Origin: Bacteroidales bacterium UBA5429
GTDB taxonomy: Bacteria > Bacteroidota > Bacteroidia > Bacteroidales > WCHB1-69
Direction: 5' to 3'
Length of the DNA: 6,007 nucleotides
Assembly (NCBI GenBank): GCA_002427605.1
Contig: DIRT01000039.1
Coordinates: forward strand, 1 to 6,007
Shown here: positions 1 through 5,067 of the stretch, one piece after another
Layout of the letters: each line of letters starts with the position of its first letter
Numbering within the stretch: position 1 is the stretch's first letter
Notes under the pieces: generated by a model
Told to the model about the DNA's origin: nothing
Seen by the model: only the letters and a program-made list of their open reading frames with translations
Database searches by the model: none
Translations under genes and position numbers: made by a program

Positions 1-1
1 A

Positions 2-9
2 TAACTTTG
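2..9 (+). promoter_or_regulatory. orphan -7 box TAACTTTG (weak call)
   Basis: The sequence TAACTTTG is a perfect match to the Bacteroidota sigma-ABfr -7 consensus TAnnTTTG, pointing rightwards. The same 8-mer sits upstream of folK on the other strand. No credible reading frame lies downstream, and the -33 element would fall outside the window. It may be chance in AT-rich DNA or a relic promoter. Confidence 0.2.
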
Positions 10-30
10 CCTGTTGAATCTATACCTTGA

Positions 31-58
31 ATAATGTCACCCCTTCGGGGTTCTTTTG
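31..58. repeat. REP-like hairpin repeat, copy 1
   Basis: A 28-bp unit that recurs at 85-112 with 25 of 28 positions identical. Its core is a perfect 5-bp hairpin, ACCCC-TTC-GGGGT, at 39-51, preceded by ATAATGTC and followed by a T-rich tail ending TTTTG. The GC-rich stem stands out in an AT-rich spacer. Short repeated hairpins of this type resemble REP/RAYT-associated elements, but no REP-associated transposase gene is in the window, so the family assignment is inference. Confidence 0.6.
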
Positions 59-84
59 GGTTTTGGGGTCAACATTTTGCTATA

Positions 85-112
85 ATAATGCCACCCCTAC
101 GGGGTTATTTTG
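85..112. repeat. REP-like hairpin repeat, copy 2
   Basis: Second copy of the unit at 31-58, in the same orientation and offset by 54 bp. The hairpin at 93-105 is ACCCC-TAC-GGGGT: the 5-bp stem is kept and only the loop base differs. Between the copies, 64-75 (GGGGTCAACATT) is roughly the reverse complement of the left arm of copy 1, so the whole may be one composite element made of direct and inverted parts. Confidence 0.6.
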
Positions 113-128
113 AAGGCGAAAGTATTTT

Positions 129-149
129 GAAGTAAGAAGTATGAAATGA
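129..149. repeat. 7-bp-period array, GAAGTAA type
   Basis: Three consecutive 7-bp units can be read: GAAGTAA, GAAGTAT and GAAATGA, with GAAAC following. It is short and degenerate. It is listed because other arrays of exactly 7-bp period occur at 184-246, 401-421 and 5934-6003, so it looks like one member of a class and not a chance repeat. Confidence 0.5.
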
Positions 150-183
150 GAAACATTAAAAAATGTAAATAACTGATATTCAA

Positions 184-246
184 ATAATTCTAAATTCTAA
201 AATCTAAATTCTAAATTTAAAACCGTAATTCGTAATTCGTAATTAA
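184..246. repeat. 7-bp-period composite array (TAAATTC then TAATTCG)
   Basis: Nine units of exactly 7 bp in unbroken phase: ATAATTC, TAAATTC, TAAAATC, TAAATTC, TAAATTT, AAAACCG, TAATTCG, TAATTCG, TAATTAA. The array changes from one 7-mer family to another at about 219 without losing its period. The TAATTCG units are the reverse complement of the ATTACGA units at 5983-5996. No reading frame uses the stretch. Function unknown. Confidence 0.75.
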
Positions 247-318
247 TCCTGCAAATCTAAAGAGGTTTATGTTGCCGAGTGGGGAAATGAAAATACTAAA
301 TAGAAAAACCTATTCTGC

Positions 319-342
319 CCCCCTTTTATTTTTATTTCAAAA
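319..342. repeat. direct repeat of C-run/T-rich motif, copy 1
   Basis: CCCCC followed by TTTTATTTTTATTTCAAAA. It matches 421-445 with one substitution and one single-base gap, 102 bp apart in the same orientation. The match is too long to dismiss as homopolymer coincidence alone, but composition is low complexity. No function visible. Confidence 0.4.
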
Positions 343-400
343 TAATATATATAATTAAATATCAATGGATTATATTAAAAAACAGTTCGATGCAAAAAAT

Positions 401-421
401 CCGAAATCCGAAATCAAAATC
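401..421. repeat. 7-bp-period array, CCGAAAT type
   Basis: Two perfect CCGAAAT units (401-407, 408-414) followed by a degenerate unit CAAAATC, preceded by AAAAAAT in the same phase. It runs directly into copy 2 of the C-run direct repeat. Same period as the arrays at 184-246 and 5934-6003 but a different 7-mer. Confidence 0.5.
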
Positions 422-445
422 CCCCTGTTTATATTTATTTCAAAA
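421..445. repeat. direct repeat of C-run/T-rich motif, copy 2
   Basis: CCCCC followed by TGTTTATATTTATTTCAAAA. It is the partner of 319-342. The CCGAAAT heptad array abuts its left edge, whereas copy 1 has no such array next to it. Confidence 0.4.
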
Positions 446-487
446 AGAAAAAAATAACAAATCGACTTTTGCAATCCTTCTTGGGTA

Positions 488-495
488 CAAAAGTA
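488..495 (-). promoter_or_regulatory. orphan leftward -7 box TACTTTTG (weak call)
   Basis: On the minus strand this reads TACTTTTG, a perfect TAnnTTTG match and the same 8-mer as the box in front of tRNA-Val. It lies beyond the tRNA terminator and points into the gene-free, repeat-rich spacer. No -33 element at the usual 19-21 nt spacing was recognised. It could drive a short untranslated transcript or be chance. Confidence 0.2.
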
Positions 496-540
496 ATAAA
501 AAATTGAATAGAAATCAGATACAAGTTCGGAACAGGTTCG

Positions 541-581
541 GAAAAACAAAAAAGCACTCACAAAATATTCTGCAAGTGCTT
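541..581 (-). terminator. intrinsic terminator of tRNA-Val
   Basis: On the minus strand an 11-bp stem (AAGCACTTGCA paired with TGTGAGTGCTT, including two G-U pairs) closes an 8-nt loop at 552-581. It is followed directly by TTTTGTTTTT at 551-542. This is a textbook Rho-independent terminator, 11 nt past the tRNA 3' end, and it should stop leftward transcription before the repeat region. Confidence 0.85.
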
Positions 582-592
582 CTGTTTCAGTG

Positions 593-667
593 TGGGAGTT
601 GACGGATTCGAACCGCCGACCCTCTGCTTGTAAGGCAGATGCTCTGAACCGGCTGAGCTAAACTCCC
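593..667 (-). tRNA. tRNA-Val (anticodon UAC)
   Basis: The minus strand folds into a complete 75-nt cloverleaf. The acceptor stem is GGGAGTT with AACTCCC and discriminator A. The D stem is GCTC/GAGC with GG in its loop. The anticodon stem is TCTGC/GCAGA with loop CTTACAA, placing TAC at positions 34-36. The variable loop has 5 nt, and the T arm is GGCGG-TTCGAAT-CCGTC. Anticodon UAC reads GUA and, by wobble, other GUN valine codons. The 3' CCA is not encoded (the next bases are CAC), so it must be added by nucleotidyltransferase. The gene stands alone between its own -7 box (686-693) and its own terminator (541-581). Confidence 0.97.
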
Positions 668-685
668 TCTCAGTGATTGAGGACG

Positions 686-693
686 CAAAAGTA
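686..693 (-). promoter_or_regulatory. -7 box of tRNA-Val promoter
   Basis: On the minus strand this reads TACTTTTG, a perfect match to the Bacteroidota -7 consensus TAnnTTTG. Transcription would begin around 680, giving a precursor with roughly a dozen extra 5' nt for RNase P to remove. No good -33 TTTG is visible at 19-21 nt upstream. The position relative to the tRNA makes the call fairly safe. Confidence 0.6.
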
Positions 694-778
694 CAACTTT
701 TTATGATATAAACGGAGAAAATTCAATATTTTTTGATTCTTTTTTTTATCTTACTGATAACCAATTCGATATTTTTAA

Positions 779-1384
779 TTAAAAGGAAAAAAGAAGCGCC
801 ATTTCGAGGTATTTTTCTTTACTTTTGGGTGAAATGGTGTCGAAATTTCGCAGAAAATGGAGGTAATTGAGTTCCAATGTTACAAAATGGTAACGATAAC
901 CTACCCCGCAAAATAGATTAAAATGAGACTTGGTGATATTGCCCATCGAATAACCTACATTGTTGATGGATACTTTAAGCAACTGTTGATAAACGCCACC
1001 CGCTTTGAGACGGAGGGCATGTTGTTTGTTCAGTGGTATATTGAATCCACCCCCAAATGGTATTTGTAAATAAAGAGTCTCCAACATACCTGCCAAATGA
1101 GTCGTATCATTGAGAAAGTAGCGTTTCTGAATAAAAAACTGTACACCGGTCTGTACAAAAAAAGGTTCGCCATACTCTGCCCAGAGTCCGAAAGAACCTG
1201 TCCGGGTCCGATTGCCGGGAATTGAACTATAATCACGCTCCAACGCCAGATTATAACCTATCTTAAAGCCGTAATGAAACGGATAATCACCAATTTGACG
1301 CTGTGCTTTTGACGAAATGCAGATAATGGAAAGAAAAAGAAGCAAAAAACTACTCCGTAGCAGGTGTTTTAACATGGTTGTCAT
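779..1384 (-). CDS. outer-membrane beta-barrel protein (PF13568-like)
   Basis: 201-residue predicted outer-membrane barrel of unknown specific role. Residues 1-28 form a signal peptide: K6/R10 positive, hydrophobic FLLLFLSIICI, and a likely cleavage near SSKAQ. The mature part has alternating polar/hydrophobic strands typical of small barrels, such as HYGFKIGYN at 37-45, SFGLWAEYG, FFVQTGVQFF and HFNLFCGVGYRYHF. The phrase ETLYLQIPFGGGFN (102-115) resembles the conserved strand of the PF13568 barrel family, and the chain ends in a terminal Phe (LLFSF), the usual BAM recognition signature. It is last in the minus-strand cluster and overlaps the 3' end of pth by 35 nt if it starts at 1384. M4 (1375) would shorten the overlap to 26 nt and is an equally plausible start. 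No terminator was found between its stop and the tRNA promoter. Confidence 0.8.
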   Translation of the reverse strand: MTTMLKHLLRSSFLLLFLSIICISSKAQRQIGDYPFHYGFKIGYNLALERDYSSIPGNRTRTGSFGLWAEYGEPFFVQTGVQFFIQKRYFLNDTTHLAGMLETLYLQIPFGGGFNIPLNKQHALRLKAGGVYQQLLKVSINNVGYSMGNITKSHFNLFCGVGYRYHFVTLELNYLHFLRNFDTISPKSKEKYLEMALLFSF

Positions 1385-1991
1385 TATTATTATCCTTGTT
1401 TTCTTTCTCTTTATTCTCCTTCTGATTATACTGATTCATAGTGCGTTGCAATCCGGCAGTAGCGAATGACAAGCAGATATCCACACTGCGGTCAACCGCT
1501 TTGTCAATCTCGGGACGCTCCTCCGGTTCAAATTTACCCAACACATACTCCACCTGATAGCCCATCGGATAATTTTTGCCGATTCCAAAACGCAAACGGG
1601 GATAATTCCCATTGCCCAGCACTTCGATGATATGATTGAGTCCATTGTGAGAACCGCCGCCCCCTTTTGGACGAATACGCAACTGCGCTACAGGCAGATC
1701 AATATCATCTGCAATCACCATGATTTGTTGCGTAGTCACCTTTTCTTGCTCTATCCAATATCTGACGGCATTACCGCTCAAATTCATGTAGGTAGTGGGC
1801 ATAATGATCACAATCGTTCTCCCTTTCCATTTCCCTCGCGCCACCATTCCGTAACGCTCCTGTTTAAAGGTCGCTTCCAAACGCTTTCCCAAGGCATACG
1901 CCACCTCAAAACCAATATTGTGGCGTGTCCCGGCATATTTATCCTCCGGATTGCCCAATCCAAAAATTAAAACCTTCTTTTGATCATTCAT
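1350..1991 (-). CDS. pth: peptidyl-tRNA hydrolase (Pth family)
   Basis: Cleaves peptidyl-tRNA released from stalled ribosomes and so recycles tRNA in the cytoplasm. 213 residues. Family motifs appear in order: IFGLGNPEDKYAGTRHNIGF (9-28) with catalytic His24; PTTYMNLSG (65-73) with Asn70; IADDIDLP (93-100), whose Asp95 aligns with E. coli Asp93; the KGGGGSHNGL segment (109-118) with Asn116; and RLRFGIGK (132-139). The start is set at ATG 1991, one codon inside a GTG-opened frame. This makes TGATG with the rsmD stop, so the two are probably translationally coupled. The core ends near residue 188 (MNQYN), the usual length. About 25 further residues are a K/E/N/D-rich tail whose final part is encoded within the start of the downstream barrel gene. 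The tail looks disordered and is unlikely to be catalytic. Confidence 0.97.
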   Translation of the reverse strand: MNDQKKVLIFGLGNPEDKYAGTRHNIGFEVAYALGKRLEATFKQERYGMVARGKWKGRTIVIIMPTTYMNLSGNAVRYWIEQEKVTTQQIMVIADDIDLPVAQLRIRPKGGGGSHNGLNHIIEVLGNGNYPRLRFGIGKNYPMGYQVEYVLGKFEPEERPEIDKAVDRSVDICLSFATAGLQRTMNQYNQKENKEKENKDNNNDNHVKTPATE

Positions 1992-2566
1992 CACGCCTCC
2001 TCTTCCTCCGTCGTTTCCTCCTTTTCAGGAGTAAAGTTAACTAAAAAACTGAAATTCAACTTCCCATATTTACGATGTTGATAGAATTGAGGATATTCAG
2101 AGAAGTTAAACTGTTTGGGATGCTCCAGAATAAGCCATCCATCCGGTTTTAATAGTTCTTTATTAAATACCAGATTCACCAGTTTAGGCAATTCTTCCCA
2201 GTCATAGGGAGGATCGGCAAAGATCAGGTCATACTTTTGCCGTGTTCTTGCCAAAAAGTGTAGTGCATCTTCGCGCAATACCGTAACCTGTTCATATTCC
2301 AGCTTTTCGCAGGTTTTACGGATAAACTGGGTACACCCCTGATGTTGATCCACAGAAGTAACGGAAACGGCACCCCGGGAAGCAAATTCATAAGTTATAT
2401 TTCCTGTTCCGGCAAAAAGATCCAATACCGTAACACGATCAAAAAAGAAATAATGATTTAAAATATTAAATAAACTCTCCTTGCCCAAATCGGTAGTAGG
2501 TCTAACCGGCAACGAGGCAGGAGCTTCAATTTTTCTACCTTTATTCTTACCACTAATAATTCTCAT
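1991..2566 (-). CDS. rsmD: 16S rRNA (guanine-966 N2)-methyltransferase RsmD
   Basis: SAM-dependent methyltransferase that forms m2G966 in 16S rRNA of the assembling 30S subunit. 191 residues, normal for the family. It shows the N-terminal RsmD signature MRIISGKNKGRKI, the conserved VRPTTDLGKESLFNIL (21-36), SAM motif I VLDLFAGTGN (47-56), an acidic residue after strand 2 (Asp73), and the catalytic DPPY at 118-121 in the phrase IFADPPYDWEEL. The C-terminus is a short Glu-rich tail (EKEETTEEEEA). A longer frame opens at TTG 2572, but ATG 2566 gives the canonical MRIISG start. It follows the DUF3822 gene by 19 nt, and its TGA overlaps the pth ATG as TGATG. Pairing an rRNA-modification enzyme with Pth makes sense as a translation-maintenance unit. 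Confidence 0.95.
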   Translation of the reverse strand: MRIISGKNKGRKIEAPASLPVRPTTDLGKESLFNILNHYFFFDRVTVLDLFAGTGNITYEFASRGAVSVTSVDQHQGCTQFIRKTCEKLEYEQVTVLREDALHFLARTRQKYDLIFADPPYDWEELPKLVNLVFNKELLKPDGWLILEHPKQFNFSEYPQFYQHRKYGKLNFSFLVNFTPEKEETTEEEEA

Positions 2567-2585
2567 AGTCAAAGATTTAACAGTT

Positions 2586-3203
2586 TCACTTTTTCAAAAG
2601 TGAATTCAGCTTAAAATAGGGTTTCAACAATTTCTCCATGGAAGGAGTAATATGAGTATAAAATACTTCTGCTTCTTCCCTTGGAATTTCATATTGAGTA
2701 CAAATATTGATCAGATGATACAACCCATCCATCTCCCCTACCAAATTGAAGTAGGTAATAAACTGCAACTCTTCGTACATCAAAAGGGAGATTTGTAGTG
2801 TATAATTTTGTAAATCAATCAGGATTGTTTTTTCAGGAATTTGGGGAATATGCAAAATCTGGAAGAGGAAAAGAGGAATAAAATGGATTGGTTTATCTAC
2901 CGTTTCCAGTTTTCGTTTTTGATCATGGGTAATAAAGTTCAAAAGAGAATAATCTTTAAACTCAGATGCGACCACCTCTTCCAGTTGAGAAACATCATAT
3001 TGTACTTTCAGATAATCCACGTCAATTTCCGGATCATACAGTTCAATTGGAACTACAACAGGGGGTTGGTTAGCAATCACAACCAACAACTCTTCTTCCT
3101 GACAATCGATCGAAAAAAGTGGAGTCAGGCTATCCAAATATGAAAAACCATTCGCGTTGAGACGAATGGTTTTGAGATTATCTTTAAATATATTTTTCAG
3201 CAT
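2586..3203 (-). CDS. DUF3822 family protein
   Basis: 205 residues and no signal peptide or membrane segment, so probably cytoplasmic. Length and sequence features fit the Bacteroidota-restricted DUF3822 family: an IRLNANGFSYLD opening strand (13-24), IHFIPLFLF around 106-114, ILIDLQNYTLQISL (127-140), ELQFITYFNL (145-154) followed by a D-LYHLI segment, and HITPSMEKLLKPYF near the end. From memory, a Bacteroides member was reported to have an actin-like ATPase fold, which would make it a distant relative of PilM/GspL-type scaffolds. No nucleotide-binding motif can be recognised by eye here. The start is put at ATG 3203; a TTG-opened frame adds only four residues. That ATG shares its A with the upstream gene's stop (TAATG), so expression of the two is probably coupled. 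DUF3822 genes next to rsmD are, as I recall, common in this phylum. Biochemical role unknown. Confidence 0.8.
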   Translation of the reverse strand: MLKNIFKDNLKTIRLNANGFSYLDSLTPLFSIDCQEEELLVVIANQPPVVVPIELYDPEIDVDYLKVQYDVSQLEEVVASEFKDYSLLNFITHDQKRKLETVDKPIHFIPLFLFQILHIPQIPEKTILIDLQNYTLQISLLMYEELQFITYFNLVGEMDGLYHLINICTQYEIPREEAEVFYTHITPSMEKLLKPYFKLNSLLKK

Positions 3204-3883
3204 TATATTTCCCAACTTCCGGATGTAGATGCTTCTGTTAAAGAACCCATGAACATAGGATTATACAGCTTTCTATACTGTGTTTCATCTTCCAACCCTG
3301 TGTACATAATGTAGTTATAAAACCTTGTAAAAACATTTGCACCTTCAGGCGATATAGAACGTTCCATATTTGCCAAAATATCATCTAACGGAACATCTAT
3401 TCTATAAACTCCAATCTCATAGGTTGCACCTTTGATTGTAGAAGTTTGAATTTCAAACTTCTTCCCATCAGTTCCTGGAATTCTATGGAAGTTTTTCAAA
3501 TTTGCCTCTCTTACATTGGCATCCATTTCAAAAACTCTTTTGGATGCAGGATATTTTATTTCAGTCTTAGTAATCAAACCTTTTTGAAATGCTTCAGCTT
3601 CAGACATCCCTTCGGGAATAGAACCGGAAATTTTAACAATAGTTACTGTACCATTTTGAACAAAATCATACAATTCATCAATATCCTTTGCAAAATCTTT
3701 GTGTTCCATCTTGTAAACTTGCTGTGCTGCACGAATTGTAATCAGTCTGTTCCTAATTTCATTGTGTCTTTCAGTATAAACCATCTTGAACTTCTCAGGA
3801 CGCATAATGCTTCTAAAAGCCAATACAGCAAACACTAAAACTAAGATAACCAATAAAATACGAAATAAAGTTTGAGATCTCAT
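3203..3883 (-). CDS. single-pass membrane protein with pilin-like N-terminal half, function unknown
   Basis: 226 residues. A short basic N-terminus (MRSQTLFR) is followed by one strongly hydrophobic segment (about 8-23), predicted to anchor the protein in the inner membrane with the rest in the periplasm. Residues 29-80 are a charged helical stretch followed by IRAAQQVYKMEHKDF and DIDELYDFVQNG (67-78). That layout recalls the helix-to-loop region of type IV pilins and type II secretion pseudopilins, where the helix is followed by a Tyr-rich loop and an 'EL..F' helix. There is no Gly-x-x-x-x-Glu prepilin peptidase site, so it is not a standard prepilin. The remainder is mixed alpha/beta without a recognised domain. 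The frame opens at TTG 3922, but ATG 3883 places the anchor at the N-terminus and leaves room for the -7 box at 3927-3934. The gene is coupled to the DUF3822 gene by TAATG. Confidence 0.75.
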   Translation of the reverse strand: MRSQTLFRILLVILVLVFAVLAFRSIMRPEKFKMVYTERHNEIRNRLITIRAAQQVYKMEHKDFAKDIDELYDFVQNGTVTIVKISGSIPEGMSEAEAFQKGLITKTEIKYPASKRVFEMDANVREANLKNFHRIPGTDGKKFEIQTSTIKGATYEIGVYRIDVPLDDILANMERSISPEGANVFTRFYNYIMYTGLEDETQYRKLYNPMFMGSLTEASTSGSWEI

Positions 3884-3926
3884 AATGTGATATTTTTTTT
3901 TAATCTTACTCTGTTTTTCCAAGCAG

Positions 3927-3934
3927 CAAAGATA
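3927..3934 (-). promoter_or_regulatory. -7 box upstream of membrane protein/DUF3822 pair
   Basis: On the minus strand this reads TATCTTTG, matching TAnnTTTG exactly. The expected start of transcription is near 3921, leaving an A-rich leader of about 40 nt before ATG 3883, and it falls in the 83-bp gap after the kinase gene. No -33 TTTG is visible at 19-21 nt. It suggests the five downstream genes have their own promoter besides read-through from folK. Confidence 0.5.
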
Positions 3935-3966
3935 ATAAAAATAATTGATTCACTCTGCTACTTTTT

Positions 3967-4599
3967 TCAAAAAATAATTGGTGTTATTCCGACAGGATAA
4001 CTTTGCAGGGTTAAATCTCTTAACTTTAAGTAATCCTCCCGATTATTTACGAAGTCTAAATGGTCCGATTCTACCATCAAAACAGGAAAACTCTCCCACT
4101 GTTTTAAGTAGGTAATATAATTCTCCTGAATCGCACCCAAATAACTCAACTCTATATTCTGCTCATAACTCCTCCCCCGCTTAATTATATTTTTCATCAA
4201 ATTTTCAGGAGTTTTATGCAAATAAATCAATAAATCCGGCTTAGGTAAATAAGATGAAATCATATCATAAACCTTCTTAAAGAGAGCATATTCATCTGGG
4301 TTGAGATTATTTTTTGAAAAAATCAAACATTTATCGATAAAATAATCGGCAACAACTAAATTCTTAAAAAGGTCCCGTTTTGACAGCAAATCTTTAAGTT
4401 GCTGATAGCGATCAGTCAAAAAAGTCATTTCTAACTGAAAGGCATAATGTTCCGGATCTTTATAAAATTTGGGTAAAAAATTATTATCCACAAATCGTTC
4501 CAACACCAATTCCGCATTAAAATCTTGCGCAAACAACTCCGCCAGGGAAGTTTTTCCGGCTCCAATTGCTCCTTCGATAACAATATATTCGTATTTCAT
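3967..4599 (-). CDS. deoxynucleoside kinase (dNK family)
   Basis: Phosphorylates deoxyribonucleosides to monophosphates with ATP (salvage pathway, cytoplasm). 210 residues, typical of the bacterial dCK/dGK/dAK-like family. It starts with a P-loop, IEGAIGAGKTSLAE (8-21), with Lys16 and Thr17. A glutamate in LERF (Glu34) stands where the family has its catalytic base. FLPKFYKDPEHYAFQLEM (41-58) covers the substrate-binding region with Gln55. LTDRYQQL (61-68) carries the DR pair, DYFIDKCL (85-92) the strand/helix after it, and IKRGRSYEQ (139-147) is the Arg-rich lid that closes on ATP. Base specificity cannot be read from the sequence. The gene lies 8 nt after folK, a linkage often seen in this phylum, and is transcribed with it. 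The coding sequence is clearly more AT-rich than pth/rsmD. Confidence 0.93.
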   Translation of the reverse strand: MKYEYIVIEGAIGAGKTSLAELFAQDFNAELVLERFVDNNFLPKFYKDPEHYAFQLEMTFLTDRYQQLKDLLSKRDLFKNLVVADYFIDKCLIFSKNNLNPDEYALFKKVYDMISSYLPKPDLLIYLHKTPENLMKNIIKRGRSYEQNIELSYLGAIQENYITYLKQWESFPVLMVESDHLDFVNNREDYLKLRDLTLQSYPVGITPIIF

Positions 4600-4607
4600 A
4601 GTAGTAG

Positions 4608-5057
4608 TTATTGAGTTCTGTTAATCCATTTCCAAGTCTCTTCATCCACAATTTCCCGTAGTGGTATCATTACAAAATCACGTTGCAACATCGCCGGATG
4701 GGGTATCGTCAGTTCTTCACTCTCGATTTCATGAAACCCATAAATCAGGATATCGATATCAATCAGACGATCAGTATAGACCGGTTTTCCGTCTTCTATT
4801 TTTGTTTTCGTCGAACGACCCATCTTTTTTTCAATCCCTTTCAGGCTCTGTAACAGCTCAATAGGGTTTAGTTTTGTTTTTATTTTTATGACTTTATTAA
4901 AAAAGGGGGGACCCAGGAATCCCCACGCCGGGGTCTCCATCACGGAAGAGCTACTGATCAACTCCCCTACTTCTGTAGTGATCTGAGAGATAGCTTCTTC
5001 CAAATTGGCACTTCTATCCCCTAAATTACTGCCTAGTCCCAAATAAACCTGTTCCAT
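4608..5057 (-). CDS. folK: 2-amino-4-hydroxy-6-hydroxymethyldihydropteridine diphosphokinase (HPPK)
   Basis: Transfers pyrophosphate from ATP to 6-hydroxymethyl-dihydropterin, the step before dihydropteroate synthase in folate synthesis. 149 residues, normal length. Motifs: VYLGLGSNLGDR (4-15) at the N-terminus; ETPAWGF (41-47); PPFFNKV (50-56), the pterin-stacking FxN region; LKGIEKKMGR (72-81); DRLIDIDIL (96-104), whose Asp100 and Asp102 align with the two Mg-binding aspartates of E. coli HPPK; IPHP (118-121) with His120; and RDFVMIPL (126-133). A frame opening at TTG 5063 adds two residues; ATG 5057 is chosen. A perfect -7 box at 5068-5075 predicts a transcript start only a few nt before this ATG. 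The coding strand carries a CCCCCCTTTTTT run (4899-4910) that encodes PPFF. Confidence 0.96.
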   Translation of the reverse strand: MEQVYLGLGSNLGDRSANLEEAISQITTEVGELISSSSVMETPAWGFLGPPFFNKVIKIKTKLNPIELLQSLKGIEKKMGRSTKTKIEDGKPVYTDRLIDIDILIYGFHEIESEELTIPHPAMLQRDFVMIPLREIVDEETWKWINRTQ

Positions 5058-5067
5058 ATTCAAACGG

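Larger units (their letters stand above)
247..540. other. intergenic stretch without a credible gene
   Basis: AT-rich spacer between the heptad array and the tRNA-Val terminator. It holds a C-run/T-rich direct repeat (319-342 and 421-445), a short CCGAAAT array, an isolated leftward -7 box at 488-495 and an 11-bp tandem duplication at 523-544 (AAGTTCGGAAC, AGGTTCGGAAA). The open frames at 370-561 (minus) and 390-602 (plus) run through these repeats, the terminator and, for the plus one, the tRNA 3' end. Their products have no recognisable domain and a biased F/Y/C or K/N/Q composition, so I do not call them genes. Confidence 0.6.

Noticed and set aside
31..246. Repeats near the left end as a CRISPR array
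   Set aside because: The hairpin unit occurs only twice, the heptads have no unique spacers between them, and no cas genes are present.
370..602. Two opposed open frames (minus 370-561, plus 390-602) left of the tRNA
   Set aside because: Both run through the CCGAAAT repeat and the tRNA terminator, and the plus frame enters the tRNA 3' end. Their products have biased composition, no domain, and no convincing promoter placement.
668..778. Terminator or small gene between the barrel gene and tRNA-Val
   Set aside because: The stretch is AT-rich with A/T runs but no stable inverted repeat; only the tRNA -7 box is supportable.
1030..1970. Open frames in other frames of the barrel and pth genes (1030-1236, 1436-1645 minus; 1632-1970 plus)
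   Set aside because: They overlap genes with clear family motifs, are shorter, and show no recognisable domain. They are shadow frames of the real genes.
2567..2585. AATCTTTG upstream of rsmD as a separate -7 box
   Set aside because: It differs from TAnnTTTG at the first base and lies in a 19-nt gap in a tightly packed gene run; weak on its own.
3884..3922. N-terminal extension of the membrane protein from TTG 3922 (13 extra residues)
   Set aside because: The -7 box at 3927-3934 predicts transcription starting at about this point, the start codon is rare, and ATG 3883 gives a sensible membrane-anchor N-terminus.
3922..3959. Inverted repeat AGCAG...CTGCT between the kinase and membrane-protein genes as a terminator
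   Set aside because: Only 5 bp with a 28-nt loop and no following T-run in the right place; it also spans the predicted -7 box.
2841..4864. Plus-strand open frames opposite DUF3822, the membrane protein and folK (2841-3143, 3446-3838, 4661-4864)
   Set aside because: Antisense to supported genes, with compositions that look like reverse-strand translations and no motifs.
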